A stretch of DNA of 64,000 bases from positions 2,677,723-2,741,722 of the forward strand of contig OZ026564.1 in NCBI GenBank assembly GCA_964020155.1, read 5' to 3'. The notes under the pieces were generated by a model. It was not told where the DNA came from. It made no database searches and saw only the letters and a program-made list of their open reading frames with translations. Positions 21,354-27,596 of this stretch are shown here, in pieces; the stretch's first letter is position 1; the number at the start of each line of letters is the position of its first letter. The position numbers were made by a program, and so were the translations under genes. Source of the DNA: Chondrilla cf. caribensis (Eukaryota; Porifera; Demospongiae; Chondrillida; Chondrillidae).

Positions 21354-22982
21354 CTAAGTAAGCAAACAATATATAGTGCATTAATATGCACCAATCAACA
21401 TGTGCATTAAGAGTGTACATGTGCTCACATGTATACATTGATGTTAAGGATCTCACCTGCGATAGAGTCAACATTCATGCCACCTGGGTACCCGTAACTG
21501 TTCTCCTTCTCGTATGCATACACTATAACTCCAACTGTGCATTCTGAGATACTGTGTTGTACAGTGTGTCCTCCTCGAGATTGAGCAGTAGGTACTTCAT
21601 ACTGAGCTGCACAAGCACAAATCTCTCCATCTTCACATTTGACATCGACAAAGGTATCCCACGGTATAGTCCCATCGTCAAACTCTATCTGACCTCTATT
21701 ACAGCACTCGCTCGGCACACTCAGACTGAGGTAGGGTTTGAACACTACAGGTTGATCCTGGCTATTAATAGAGAAACTCTCTGCAAATATCAAACTGTAG
21801 TCATTTCTGTACTGTCCAAGAGGTGGGATCATTACCATGAAAGGATCAGCTGGATTCACTTCATCAAACGAGTGTCCAAGAGATATTTGCACAACCACAA
21901 TGGGTAGGCTTGCTTCTAGCATGCAAAAGCGATCGGAATGAATGAACAACTGTCTGAACTGTCCTTCATTGAGGCTGAACGAATCTTTCTGTACACTGGA
22001 TCCAGACCTGTCCACACAATTGAGATTGACTGTTGTTCCATCTCTGCTTGCTACAATCCTGTAGCCATCTTGTTCCCGTAGAAGAAGTGGTACAAGCACA
22101 AATTTGAATCCGAATGTTTCAGCAGGTGGCAGCTGTTCTGTGAGATGATCACATGCAGTCACGTTGGAGGGAAGGAATCCACACTGGTGTCCTGTGATGA
22201 AGGTAATTGGCTTATTGGAGGATATTTTAGATCCAGTCAGATCCTCTCTTGCTCCCAGTAGGACGGTATTTCCCTTAGCTATTGGGCTGGAAGTGTATGA
22301 TATTCCTGGTTGAAACCTCAATTGGAATCTGGGTTCAAATAACAGTCCCTCCATTGCGACAGTGGGTGTCAGTGTTATGACTGTATTAGCTTCCTGTATA
22401 ACAATGGCCATGTATCCATTAGTAGCCTTTGGTTCAAGACTACTGCGAGGGACACTGACACCATAGTAATCGTATGTTTTGGTCTTTGTCTCAAAATAAG
22501 GCAATCCGAGGTACACATCAGTGGATGCACCGCCTTCATTGAGGGCATAGACTATAATGTTCTTTCCTTCCTCTGCTTTGACGTTGACTTGTCCTTTATT
22601 GGGGAATACTCCGGTAAAGCTGGCTGTCAATTGGAATGGTAGTTGAATCCTGGTCAGGTTCTTCTTTCTAGCTGTGTGTGTTGACATGCCACTGAGAGGA
22701 GGGTTGTTCTTCGTGTACGACACAGTGAACTGAACAGGTCCATCTTCATCCGTTGTTACATAGAGGATGGGTGGGAATTCGGCACTTACATCTTCCAAAT
22801 TAGGTGGAAACATGAGGTTGAACTCGTTCCCACTGTTGCTGATTCCTGTGTTTGTAGAGAGCAAGTGATCAACTTTGAGTCAGTGATTGTACAATACCCA
22901 TCCATGTAACCAGTTCCTCACCTTGAACACTTGAAGTACTCATCAAGAAGCACATAGCTAGCAGTACTTTGAAACCCTCCAT
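1335..22982 (-). CDS. Gene A: secreted IgGFc-binding/Calx-beta array protein, 3' end outside window
   Basis: Third intact-looking copy of the family, running off the left edge. Exons (high to low): 22982-22922, 22845-21457, 21353-21219, 21141-20950, 20867-20730, 19772-19566, 19175-19035, 18802-18572, 18420-18256, 17754-17548, 15453-15289, 14575-14369, 14035-13892, 13211-13005, 9102-8959, 8470-8243, 7477-7322, 6871-6665, 6114-5974, 4492-4286, 2688-2542, 2236-2024, 1487-1335. Internal exons are multiples of three with AG/GT borders, all phase 1. Exon 1 is the signal peptide, exon 2 the IgGFc-binding domain, exons 3-23 alternate first and second halves of Calx-beta domains (10 complete, an eleventh begun). 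Exon 23 matches gene C exon 19 (37172-37020); by that alignment the next exon lies just left of base 1, so the ITI_HC_C end is inferred, not seen. Introns contain a Penelope-like element, a TTAA transposon and MITEs. Some borders could be off by a few bases. Confidence 0.8.
3478..3526. repeat. Intronic hairpin of the Calx-beta cassette, copy in gene A
   Basis: ATCACTGATTACCTTCTTAC, loop ATGTGAATT, then the near-exact inverse. The same hairpin occurs at 12228-12276 (perfect 20-bp stem), 15720-15767 and 41555-41603, with partial remains at 7724-7760 and 38905-38925. It always sits in the intron following a first-half or beta exon, so it travels with the cassette. Confidence 0.6.
5008..5161. repeat. 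Fold-back element, copy 1
   Basis: The long hairpin pairs AAGCTGTAGTGGA...CAGACACCTTTGCC (5042-5077) with 5101-5138 around a short loop (CATCGGGCTTTGCCCTCAG). The outer part pairs ACTAAAGTCCCTCTTGAGAA with TTTCAAGAGGTACTTTAG. An 11-bp AGAAGCTGTAG is duplicated in the left arm. It lies in the gene A intron between exons 19 and 20. The same element is at 44933-45075. Confidence 0.6.
5258..5728. mobile_element. MITE with about 25-bp inverted ends (ATTCGTTAATCC family)
   Basis: Inserted in the gene A intron between exons 19 and 20. The left end reads TACAGTGAATATTCGTTAATCC and the right end, reverse-complemented, TACAGTAACTATTCGTTAATCC (shown here without the last bases of each). The equivalent region of the neighbouring cassette (near 13650) runs through without it. 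The interior repeats words such as AATCCGCCAT and has only short shadow ORFs. The boundary TA is probably the target duplication. Confidence 0.55.
6188..6463. other. Foreign insert of higher GC content in gene A intron 18
   Basis: Cassettes elsewhere (for example 41340-41400) run continuously from GTACATAAATAG to ACCACATGTACTG. Here about 275 bp is interposed. Its first part is very AT-rich (TATATATAATATG), its second part GC-richer with a 73-codon plus-strand open frame (MRKIKMAYFERRQFEMGLEF...). It contains a small hairpin GGGGTCAGCAGCCCC. No terminal repeats and no recognised family; it could be a short retroelement or gene fragment. Confidence 0.3.
7257..7314. repeat. (AC)n microsatellite at the gene A exon 17 donor
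   Basis: About 55 bp of AC repeat. On the minus strand it is a (GT)n tract that begins a few bases after the exon 17 donor at 7321. Confidence 0.9.
9216..9539 (-). repeat. Left inverted arm (3' end) of the Penelope-like element
   Basis: 324 bp pairing with 11687-12010. On the minus strand it carries the last codons of the ORF, the 3' untranslated region and a hammerhead-like motif (9254-9298). About 34 bp of further element sequence (9182-9215) lie outside the arm, at the true 3' end. Confidence 0.88.
9254..9298 (-). ncRNA. Hammerhead-ribozyme-like motif in the left Penelope arm
   Basis: Same sequence and fold as 11928-11972, on the minus strand, in the sense orientation of the element and downstream of the ORF. 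Cleavage would fall after the base at 9260. The extra A and the loop-less stem III are the same. Confidence 0.6.
9419..11632 (-). CDS. Penelope-like polyprotein: reverse transcriptase + GIY-YIG endonuclease
   Basis: About 737 residues without internal stops. Reverse-transcriptase motifs are present: SFDVVSLFTKIP (motif A, catalytic Asp), GTAMGSPVS (motif B) and YVDDTF (motif C). These are preceded by the Penelope-type block PADKGRATVVMDK and followed by KLAFLDVLV and YRKPTHTDKYL. The C-terminus has the GIY-YIG endonuclease core GVVYQIPCSDC..TYIGQTGRTLGQRLKEHK, then H and C residues and a late Glu (LLESWMIQ). The codon at 11632 is GTG and not a real start: the frame stays open a further 55-60 bases to the inverted-arm junction near 11687 without an ATG, so the protein is probably N-terminally truncated in this copy. 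It makes cDNA of the element; nuclear. Confidence 0.92.
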   Translation of the reverse strand: MKPLVRTAEGYRIANNASRHFLGARIQGYYKETRELETDLYFQRRQLEFTLQPGHFQELEEHRVSLTNHVYQKSKATQIRKFNSLLERNHKNSSKSVPRNWVVNLSSKSLTQPQQSVLAKGLNFAVAPKKIPTPKIVASVEDALRRTNLPKDTVDKARSQVIGALNKAKKTTTNLYPEETKALSQLQKDTSLMILPADKGRATVVMDKESYDNKVTSMLSDTATYKPLPKDPTPSLQRKMNSILLDLHRSGHLSKSQYNKLRSSAGHIPLLYALPKIHKPEVPLRPIVSFVTSPTYALSKHLVDILSPLVGKTEHHVRNSFDFAKFITSQKVEVDELLVSFDVVSLFTKIPTQLATKVARQRLQDDTSLSNRTSLTPNEIVSLLELCLDATFFVFRETFYQQIHGTAMGSPVSVVVADLVMEDIESRALATYPCPPKFWKRYVDDTFCVLKTQEVDKFHHHINSIEETIQFTIEKESESKLAFLDVLVSHSPDKTLNTTVYRKPTHTDKYLDFHSNHPIAHKLAVIRTLNHRAHSLPSSPSAIDDEEERIAQALEMNGYPRNLIENPPQLTQAQPSQDETASNPTFVTIPYVKNTSEAIRRILTPLGIKTTFQPINTLRHLIVHPKDPIPKEDKAGVVYQIPCSDCPQTYIGQTGRTLGQRLKEHKKAVKDKNTLTSALAEHTCQTGHTVDWSQTEILGTSQNTSRRCLLESWMIQKEPHTLNRELGTLPTTYQQLF
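11687..12010 (+). repeat. Right inverted arm of the Penelope-like element
   Basis: Inverted copy of 9216-9539, joined to the 5'-truncated ORF. On the plus strand it contains the 3' end of the ORF and a hammerhead-like motif at 11928-11972. It ends at the target-site duplication. Confidence 0.88.
11928..11972 (+). ncRNA. Hammerhead-ribozyme-like motif in the right Penelope arm
   Basis: Stem I pairs ATACCA (11928-11933) with TGGTGT (11967-11972, one G-U). The core CTGAAGA (11934-11940) fits CUGANGA. Stem II is GACAGC/GCTGTC (11942-11947, 11953-11958) with loop AGTCA. GAAA is at 11959-11962. The minimal stem III would be A-C with G-T (11962-11965), with cleavage after T11966. One extra A (11941) lies between the core and stem II, and stem III has no loop, so activity would need a dimer. 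Minimal, dimer-type hammerheads are known from the flanking repeats of Penelope-like elements. Confidence 0.6.
12228..12276. repeat. Intronic hairpin of the Calx-beta cassette, perfect stem
   Basis: A 20-bp stem with no mismatch (ATCACTGATTACCTTCTTAC and its inverse) around a 9-base loop. It is the best-preserved member of the family of intronic hairpins shared by genes A and C. Confidence 0.65.
15215..15281. repeat. (AC)n microsatellite at the gene A exon 11 donor
   Basis: About 65 bp of AC repeat. On the minus strand the donor GTGTGTACTGTGTG at 15288 runs directly into the (GT)n tract. Confidence 0.9.
15720..15767. repeat. Intronic hairpin of the Calx-beta cassette, with mismatches
   Basis: Same hairpin as 12228-12276 with a few substitutions in the right arm and loop (loop ATGTGAACT). 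It lies just left of the TTAA transposon in gene A. Confidence 0.55.
16475..16762 (-). CDS. P2X7-type cysteine-rich domain fragment inside the TTAA transposon
   Basis: A 95-residue open frame contains YCVTEHEGFRSVCLDRWVLQ, followed by VALQMHQQYRK. This matches the pattern C-x-T-E-H-x-x-F-x-x-V-C-L-D-x-x-V-L of the cytoplasmic C-terminal (ballast) domain of P2X7 receptors and its many invertebrate stand-alone relatives. The preceding cysteine cluster of the full domain is not visible in this frame, so it is partial or continues through an unseen splice. Strand and position suggest a gene carried by the transposon. No function is claimed. Confidence 0.45.
   Translation of the reverse strand: MPSGNSQGRRETKSNGCSEYCVTEHEGFRSVCLDRWVLQTVALQMHQQYRKNSRTNGPTHDVIVSTFYTHLHVNVWISFKSVVHHIWTLCYMAHS
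16899..17108 (-). CDS. Possible first exon of the transposon-borne gene
   Basis: An open frame of 69 residues starts MSVGLSENKLNDSNGLSSNN, rich in Ser, Asn and acidic residues, followed by a lysine-rich patch. It lies upstream of and on the same strand as the P2X7-like fragment, within the inverted repeats. No family is recognised. It may splice to the fragment at 16475-16762 or may be chance. Confidence 0.25.
   Translation of the reverse strand: MSVGLSENKLNDSNGLSSNNEGEMNTSEDKKGILLRTKKMIPVVLQLLKCSLICSSTLQQLTNPGQKVP
17952..18157. mobile_element. 206-bp MITE (GTATAGCGGGAAACTTTGGCGA family)
   Basis: Inverted ends: the left TACTGTATAGCGGGAAACTT and the right, in reverse complement, TACCGTATAGCGAGAAACTT, both continuing TTGGCGAG. 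The interior repeats the words TTGGCGA and AAATTTGGCG in both orientations, so the whole element can fold back. The flanking dinucleotide is TA. It lies in the gene A intron between exons 9 and 10. Confidence 0.65.
18196..18248. repeat. (AC)n microsatellite at the gene A exon 9 donor
   Basis: About 45 bp of AC repeat with two interruptions, adjacent to the exon 9 donor at 18255. Confidence 0.9.
19917..20184. mobile_element. Palindromic MITE, arms about 55 bp
   Basis: The left arm (19917-19975) reads through CTTTCCTTAATAGTCCAAGC and ends in CACAGGAAGTAAATAAGTG. The right arm (20131-20184) is its inverted copy (CACTTAATTACTTCCTGTG ... GCTATTAAGGAAATTGG). The centre holds GGAATGTGGAAAGGATTCTA and GTCCGATAAAGTGGGATTGG, repeated again in the adjacent element at 20338-20430. 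It lies in the gene A intron between exons 5 and 6; a shortened relative lies in gene C at 48278-48370. Confidence 0.6.
20185..20573. mobile_element. Palindromic MITE, arms about 89 bp, abutting the previous one
   Basis: The left arm, 20185 to about 20273 (ATCTGTGTATCTCAAAGATA ... GGGAATCTGCTGTAATTT), is inverted at about 20485-20573. The centre (20300-20440) carries the same CCTGGAATGTGGAAA and TTCTGGTTACGCCCACTT words as 19917-20184, so the two share an interior but not ends: nested or recombinant copies. Gene C retains only the right-arm part (48372-48420) and the end (48668-48715). Confidence 0.6.
21457..22845 (-). CDS. Gene A exon 2: IgGFc-binding-type N-terminal domain
   Basis: A 1389-nt exon encodes about 463 residues of the IgGFc-binding N-terminal domain family, the module at the N-terminus of FCGBP-like proteins. 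Visible family hallmarks are the block GYMAIVIQEANTVITLTP, the block FITGHQCGFLPS followed by CDHLTEQLPP, and the stretch VPLLLREQDGYRIVASRDG. Paired cysteines occur in SECCNRGQ and CEDGEICACAAQYEV. It is three codons longer than the C and D exons. Residues around 22280-22800 differ from C and D much more than the rest of the exon, suggesting mosaic history. Extracellular, ligand unknown. Confidence 0.85.
22922..22982 (-). CDS. Gene A exon 1: start codon and signal peptide
   Basis: The ATG is at 22982-22980. The 61-nt exon encodes about 20 residues beginning MEGFKVLLAMCFL, with a hydrophobic core typical of a secretory signal peptide, and ends with a G before a GTGAGG donor (phase 1). The same exon is found at the start of genes B, C and D with one to three residue changes, which supports this start codon. 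A TATA-like box lies about 85 bp upstream of the ATG. Confidence 0.8.
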
Positions 22983-23065
22983 AGTGCCTGTAGTGGTAGT
23001 GTGGACACTCACTACACTTGCTAGGATGCTGGCCCTTTGGACTGTACTGGAGCTGATTCTGGAGG

Positions 23066-23073
23066 TTTTTATA
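23066..23073 (-). promoter_or_regulatory. TATA-like box of gene A
   Basis: TATAAAAA on the minus strand, about 85 bp upstream of the ATG at 22982. The sequence between box and ATG is nearly identical in all four copies (CCAGTACAGTCCAAAGGGCC, then the leader), as expected of a conserved core promoter and short 5' UTR. Confidence 0.5.
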
Positions 23074-24152
23074 GATTCATGGTGAATAATAATGAGTTAT
23101 GTAAGTGCCGTCAAACATTGTTATGATTGTTTGTGTGAGGAATATGGGATCATATTACATGTGCTAATTGCAATTATCCTCCTTTCCCAGTCCCTGAATA
23201 TCACACAATATGCTATATCTTGACTGTTAAAAATAATGTAGGTTTGCGAAAAGTGGAAAGGGTCAATATGGCTCTCCTTCCTAGTAGCTGACCATGGATG
23301 TGGTTGAATCAAATGCATACGTAACCTGCTAATCTGCTGTAGTTGTTCATTGTGGATGTGAGCTGCCTAAGTACTCATGGATTCAAAGCAATCAGCCCAT
23401 TCTAATTCTCCACCAAACAGAATGCACTCAACCACTGAAAATTTCACATGAATTGGATGCTTCGTGCTATATTATTATGGTGTAGTATGGTATCTGTGGT
23501 CGTATAGGCCAGTCTTACTGACACTGTCTCACCACAGAATCAATGGAATGCGTACATAATTAATTAAATTGCAGGGAAAATTTTTAACATTAATCTAACA
23601 GTATGAGTAAGTTATGTAGAAATATTATATGTACTATGATGATATATGTCCATTGTGGGGATTTTGTGAGCCATTGTCCACATCCTAGTCAATCATCCAC
23701 TTAGTGGAGAAGTAACATGGGTATGGATCTGCATTTGTCGTGCTACTGTTGTAGCACCACTTAGTCTAAAAGAATTGACAGCTATTTTAAGAAACACACT
23801 CTGTAGCTGTTACAGGACATATGTAAACTGTGTACGTACACATAATAGTGTTGTACACATTATGTGTACACTTACATCTCTGTAACAAACCTGTGGTAAC
23901 TCAGTACAATTACTTTTACATTCAGGTGAGGCGATTAATATTGGATTAGTGTACACACCATATTGTGGAACAAATGACTTCAAAGGAACTTTCCTGTTGT
24001 CCCATTCTTGGCGGTGTATCGGATTTGTGCATGTGTTACAGTTGGTGTGTAGATTTGATTAGCACGTGTGTAAATTTGATTAGCACATGTGTAGATTTAA
24101 TCAGCACAATGTCTTGTGTAGATTTTTGTAGCTACATTATGTGCAGACTCAC

Positions 24153-24446
24153 TTATGTACATACGGATACGCACTGTACCCCATTATCAACAGATACATG
24201 TACCAAGGTTTGAACCATTGATACCCTAGGCTGTGGGTAGTCTCCATAGAATAACTTGATTATCTCATGCATTTGATCTGGATACACTAGTGTGTTCATT
24301 CGGGCAAAACAAAATTTCCTTATGGGATGGGGTGGTGGAATGAGGACATTTGCCCCTGCTTGTAAATGATTCCCGACTCCCAGAAATTCATTTGAATATG
24401 TGACTGCAATAACATAGACAATTGTGTTTGTTCCTCCTTTCCCCAT
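24153..24446 (-). CDS. Unidentified open frame, conserved in the second spacer
   Basis: 97 codons on the minus strand (centre NTLVYPDQMHEIIKLFYGDY, then PQPRVSMVQTLV). The counterpart at about 52565-52320 keeps the frame across much of this stretch despite a small in-frame insertion (about 15 bp) after the HEI/HQI position. The PQPRVSMVQTLV end weakly recalls the C-terminal strand of RidA/YjgF-like proteins, which I cannot verify. It may be one exon of a small gene between the family members, or chance. Confidence 0.2.
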   Translation of the reverse strand: MGKGGTNTIVYVIAVTYSNEFLGVGNHLQAGANVLIPPPHPIRKFCFARMNTLVYPDQMHEIIKLFYGDYPQPRVSMVQTLVHVSVDNGVQCVSVCT

Positions 24447-25165
24447 ACCATACTCATGTCACCTCTTGCCTACCTTTCCTCAAAGAGACCCAATGGAAAC
24501 AAAACTTATATACAGTACACACAAACAACACTTATATACAGTACACACAAACAACACTTCATCTTGTTCTTGTACATATGTACGGCATGTACGTATACAT
24601 ATAAAATTATTGTGCAGGTCGATGACAGGTATGTCTATACAAGTTCTCTTCTCCCCTTTTCCAAAGAACACTTCATATGGCCCATTCTGGTAGTCATCTG
24701 GAGAACCTAAATTGTATTGTTGTGAAATTCACTTGGAACACTGTACATGCACAGAGATATTATGTTTGTGTGTGAATTTCCATGATTTTGATAATGATCA
24801 TCCAACATACATAGGTACATATATACTATATGTAGGGACTGGTATGTATGTTACAATTGTACCGACATTTTACTACTCTTCATGTACACATATTATACGT
24901 AGCTGTGCTGATCACGACAATTGTGCATCTATGTACATGCGTATGTATTGCACATCTGTGTATGCTTCAATATCTCTTAAAGCCTTGATGCATTGCCAGA
25001 TACATACACATGTACACATGTACATATATCTCCTAGTGTTGGTTTCACGGTAGAAATTACTGGAGTCATTCAAAACTCCGACCTGTCTTTTTGTGATCAA
25101 TACGTAGGCTGTGATCAATACGTAGGCATATCAGTACGTAGGCTTATAAGCATGTAGCTATTGTA

Positions 25166-25850
25166 CTGTGGATATACGTAAGTTGGTAAAATCATTCCAC
25201 AGACACTAGAACTGTAGTTATGATCCGCTATGATTTGATTACTGCACCTAATGATCTATAATTGAAGGTAATTTCCACAGTTACTTGTATTGCCATGCTC
25301 TCACACTTGCACATGAATGTTTGCTGTATGTATGGGCTCACTGTCATCGTCCTTGATGGTCACTGTAGCTCTGTCTGCACTACCAAGTTTAACACCTAAA
25401 CTGGCTGCTTCGTCTGGAAGACGGAGATTTCCAAAGAAGTTTTCATCGCACTCATCCATATTGTCATCCATTATTGGGATCATGATGGTTACTTCCGTTT
25501 CACCAGATGGAAACTCAACTGGATATAGTCCAATAGCATAGTCACCAGTATCTATATTGTATACAGTATATACGTACATGTATGTTTTATGATGTACATA
25601 TTTGTACCATACAGATGCATCCTTACAGTGTGAGTGTATATTCACCTAGGGAGACACTTTCCTAGCAAGCATACAATGGCACTCACCAACTGCACTTCCA
25701 TCCTCTGTGTCCACCATTACAGTGTATGGAGTTGAACTGGGTGCACTAGCCTTCACAGTGAGAATAGCAAATCCATCGTCCTCATTGACAGTATAGGACA
25801 CCGGATCAAAGTCAATGATTATTTTCGCATCATCATCATTGATGGTAGCT
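25166..25850. repeat. 685-bp exact duplication, copy 1
   Basis: Identical, as far as read, to 26071-26755. It contains the gene B exon-13 equivalent (25551-25342), the intron, and the 3' part of the preceding exon. Copy 1 ends in GATGGTAGCT and is followed by foreign IgGFc exon sequence. Confidence 0.9.
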
Positions 25851-26070
25851 CACATGTATACATTGATGTTAAGGATCTCACCTGCGATAGAGTCAACATT
25901 CATGCCACCTGGGTACCCGTAACTGTTCTCCTTCTCGTATGCATACACTATAACTCCAACTGTGCATTCTGAGATACTGTGTTGTACAGTGTGTCCTCCT
26001 CGAGATTGAGCAGTAGGTACTTCATACTGAGCTGCACAAGCACAAATCTCTCCATCTTCACATTTGACAT
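25851..26070 (-). pseudogene. 220-bp copy of the gene A IgGFc exon 3' end
   Basis: Identical to 21426-21645: the last 189 bases of gene A exon 2, the donor and about 30 bases of intron. It is placed between the two 685-bp copies. The junctions share only one to four bases (AGCT, CTG), as in templated insertion or a misassembly. The gene C and D versions differ at several bases, so gene A is the source. Confidence 0.85.
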
Positions 26071-26755
26071 CTGTGGATATACGTAAGTTGGTAAAATCAT
26101 TCCACAGACACTAGAACTGTAGTTATGATCCGCTATGATTTGATTACTGCACCTAATGATCTATAATTGAAGGTAATTTCCACAGTTACTTGTATTGCCA
26201 TGCTCTCACACTTGCACATGAATGTTTGCTGTATGTATGGGCTCACTGTCATCGTCCTTGATGGTCACTGTAGCTCTGTCTGCACTACCAAGTTTAACAC
26301 CTAAACTGGCTGCTTCGTCTGGAAGACGGAGATTTCCAAAGAAGTTTTCATCGCACTCATCCATATTGTCATCCATTATTGGGATCATGATGGTTACTTC
26401 CGTTTCACCAGATGGAAACTCAACTGGATATAGTCCAATAGCATAGTCACCAGTATCTATATTGTATACAGTATATACGTACATGTATGTTTTATGATGT
26501 ACATATTTGTACCATACAGATGCATCCTTACAGTGTGAGTGTATATTCACCTAGGGAGACACTTTCCTAGCAAGCATACAATGGCACTCACCAACTGCAC
26601 TTCCATCCTCTGTGTCCACCATTACAGTGTATGGAGTTGAACTGGGTGCACTAGCCTTCACAGTGAGAATAGCAAATCCATCGTCCTCATTGACAGTATA
26701 GGACACCGGATCAAAGTCAATGATTATTTTCGCATCATCATCATTGATGGTAGCT
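26071..26755. repeat. 685-bp exact duplication, copy 2
   Basis: Second copy of 25166-25850. The two are 905 bp apart. Copy 2 continues into the natural exon sequence (TGTTGCTTCATTATCC), so it is the original and copy 1 the addition, or copy 1 is an assembly artefact. Confidence 0.9.
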
Positions 26756-26982
26756 GTTGCTTCATTATCCTCTCCCACTTCGACTCCAATTTCAGCAGCA
26801 GATTCGGGAATGGTCAACATGGCTGTGAAAACTTCCTCTGTTGAAATTTATCATTATCAATTAAGGGAATCACGAAGGTGACATTGTACCTCCCTTCCTT
26901 GTAATTGGTATTGTCATCTGAGCAGTAGTGCTCCCGGCCTCAAAGAAGACCTCATATCTCCCTCCATTGAAGTCTTCACCGC
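26592..26982 (-). pseudogene. Gene B fused, frame-disrupted Calx-beta exon
   Basis: The right part (about 26912-26982) matches the beginning of gene D exon 9 (GEDF.GGRYE.FFEAGSTTAQ). The left part matches gene D exon 10 or 12 (TIPESAAEIGVEVGEDNEAT, then YTVNEDDGFAIL). The intron and the intervening exon sequence are deleted, and the part corresponding to the acidic loop is out of frame. The donor at 26591 (GTGAGTG) is retained. Confidence 0.65.
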
Positions 26983-27068
26983 CTGTCAAAGTGTTTTCAT
27001 TCATTCAATTATACAATTGTATTGTCAGCAATAGGGTATAATTGTTTGATTACATTTGGTGAACTCAC

Positions 27069-27428
27069 CAACAGCTGTTCCATAATTTGTGTTCACATAG
27101 ACTGTGTAATCAGTGTCTTTAGCACTATTAGCTGTCAGTGTGAGGGTCACCAGTCCATCTCCCTCATCAACTCTGTACTGAGTTGGAGAGAAGTTGACTT
27201 CAACATCTGGCTCCACATCGTCATCTTCGATGTTCACTGTAGCCTGGTTGTCTTCTCCGGCTCTTATACCGTAACTTTGTGCCATTTCAGAGATGGACAG
27301 TGTTCCAAAGAAGTTCTCAGTGCCTTCTCCAAACTCCTCATCATCAATGATAGGAATGGACACGGTAGCTGTGGTCTCCCCAGCTGCAAACACAACATCA
27401 TATTCCCCTCCTTCATAGTCACTTCCAC
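27069..27428 (-). pseudogene. Gene B intact Calx-beta exon (D exon 8 equivalent)
   Basis: 360 nt with an AG acceptor and GTGAGTT donor, encoding the second half of one Calx-beta domain (GGSDYEGGEYDVVFAAGETT) and the first half of the next (VNFSPTQYRVDEGDG). It is nearly identical to gene D 58447-58088. It keeps its reading frame although the parent gene is broken, so it may still be spliced or may be a recent relic. Confidence 0.7.
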
Positions 27429-27524
27429 CTATTGATGAAATAAATTCATAGAACAAATTTTATGTACCCTTATGTACAGACATATGTATGTATATGCACA
27501 CATGTACAGGTGTGGTGTTTATCA

Positions 27525-27596
27525 CCTCTAGTCCTCTTCGGTGTTCACTCTAGCCTAGCCCTCTTCTCCGACCCTAACACCATAACTCTGCACTTA
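27525..27596 (-). pseudogene. Decayed Calx-beta exon relic upstream of gene B exon 27428-27069
   Basis: Same relic as 58545-58615, at the equivalent place in pseudogene B. It therefore predates the B/D duplication. Confidence 0.45.

Larger units (their letters stand above)
22983..24617. other. Spacer between pseudogene B and gene A
   Basis: Nearly collinear with 51120-52770 (offset about 28.14 kb). It contains the gene A promoter, a GTGTAGATTTGATTAGCACA short tandem repeat (24043-24105, three units) and an open minus-strand frame at 24446-24153. No RNA gene recognised. Confidence 0.6.

Noticed and set aside
21554..21907. A 117-codon plus-strand open frame opposite the IgGFc exon, also open at 49700-50053 and 61184-61537.
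   Set aside because: It lies entirely antisense to a strongly conserved coding exon. Its conservation follows from the sense strand, and its sequence matches no family.
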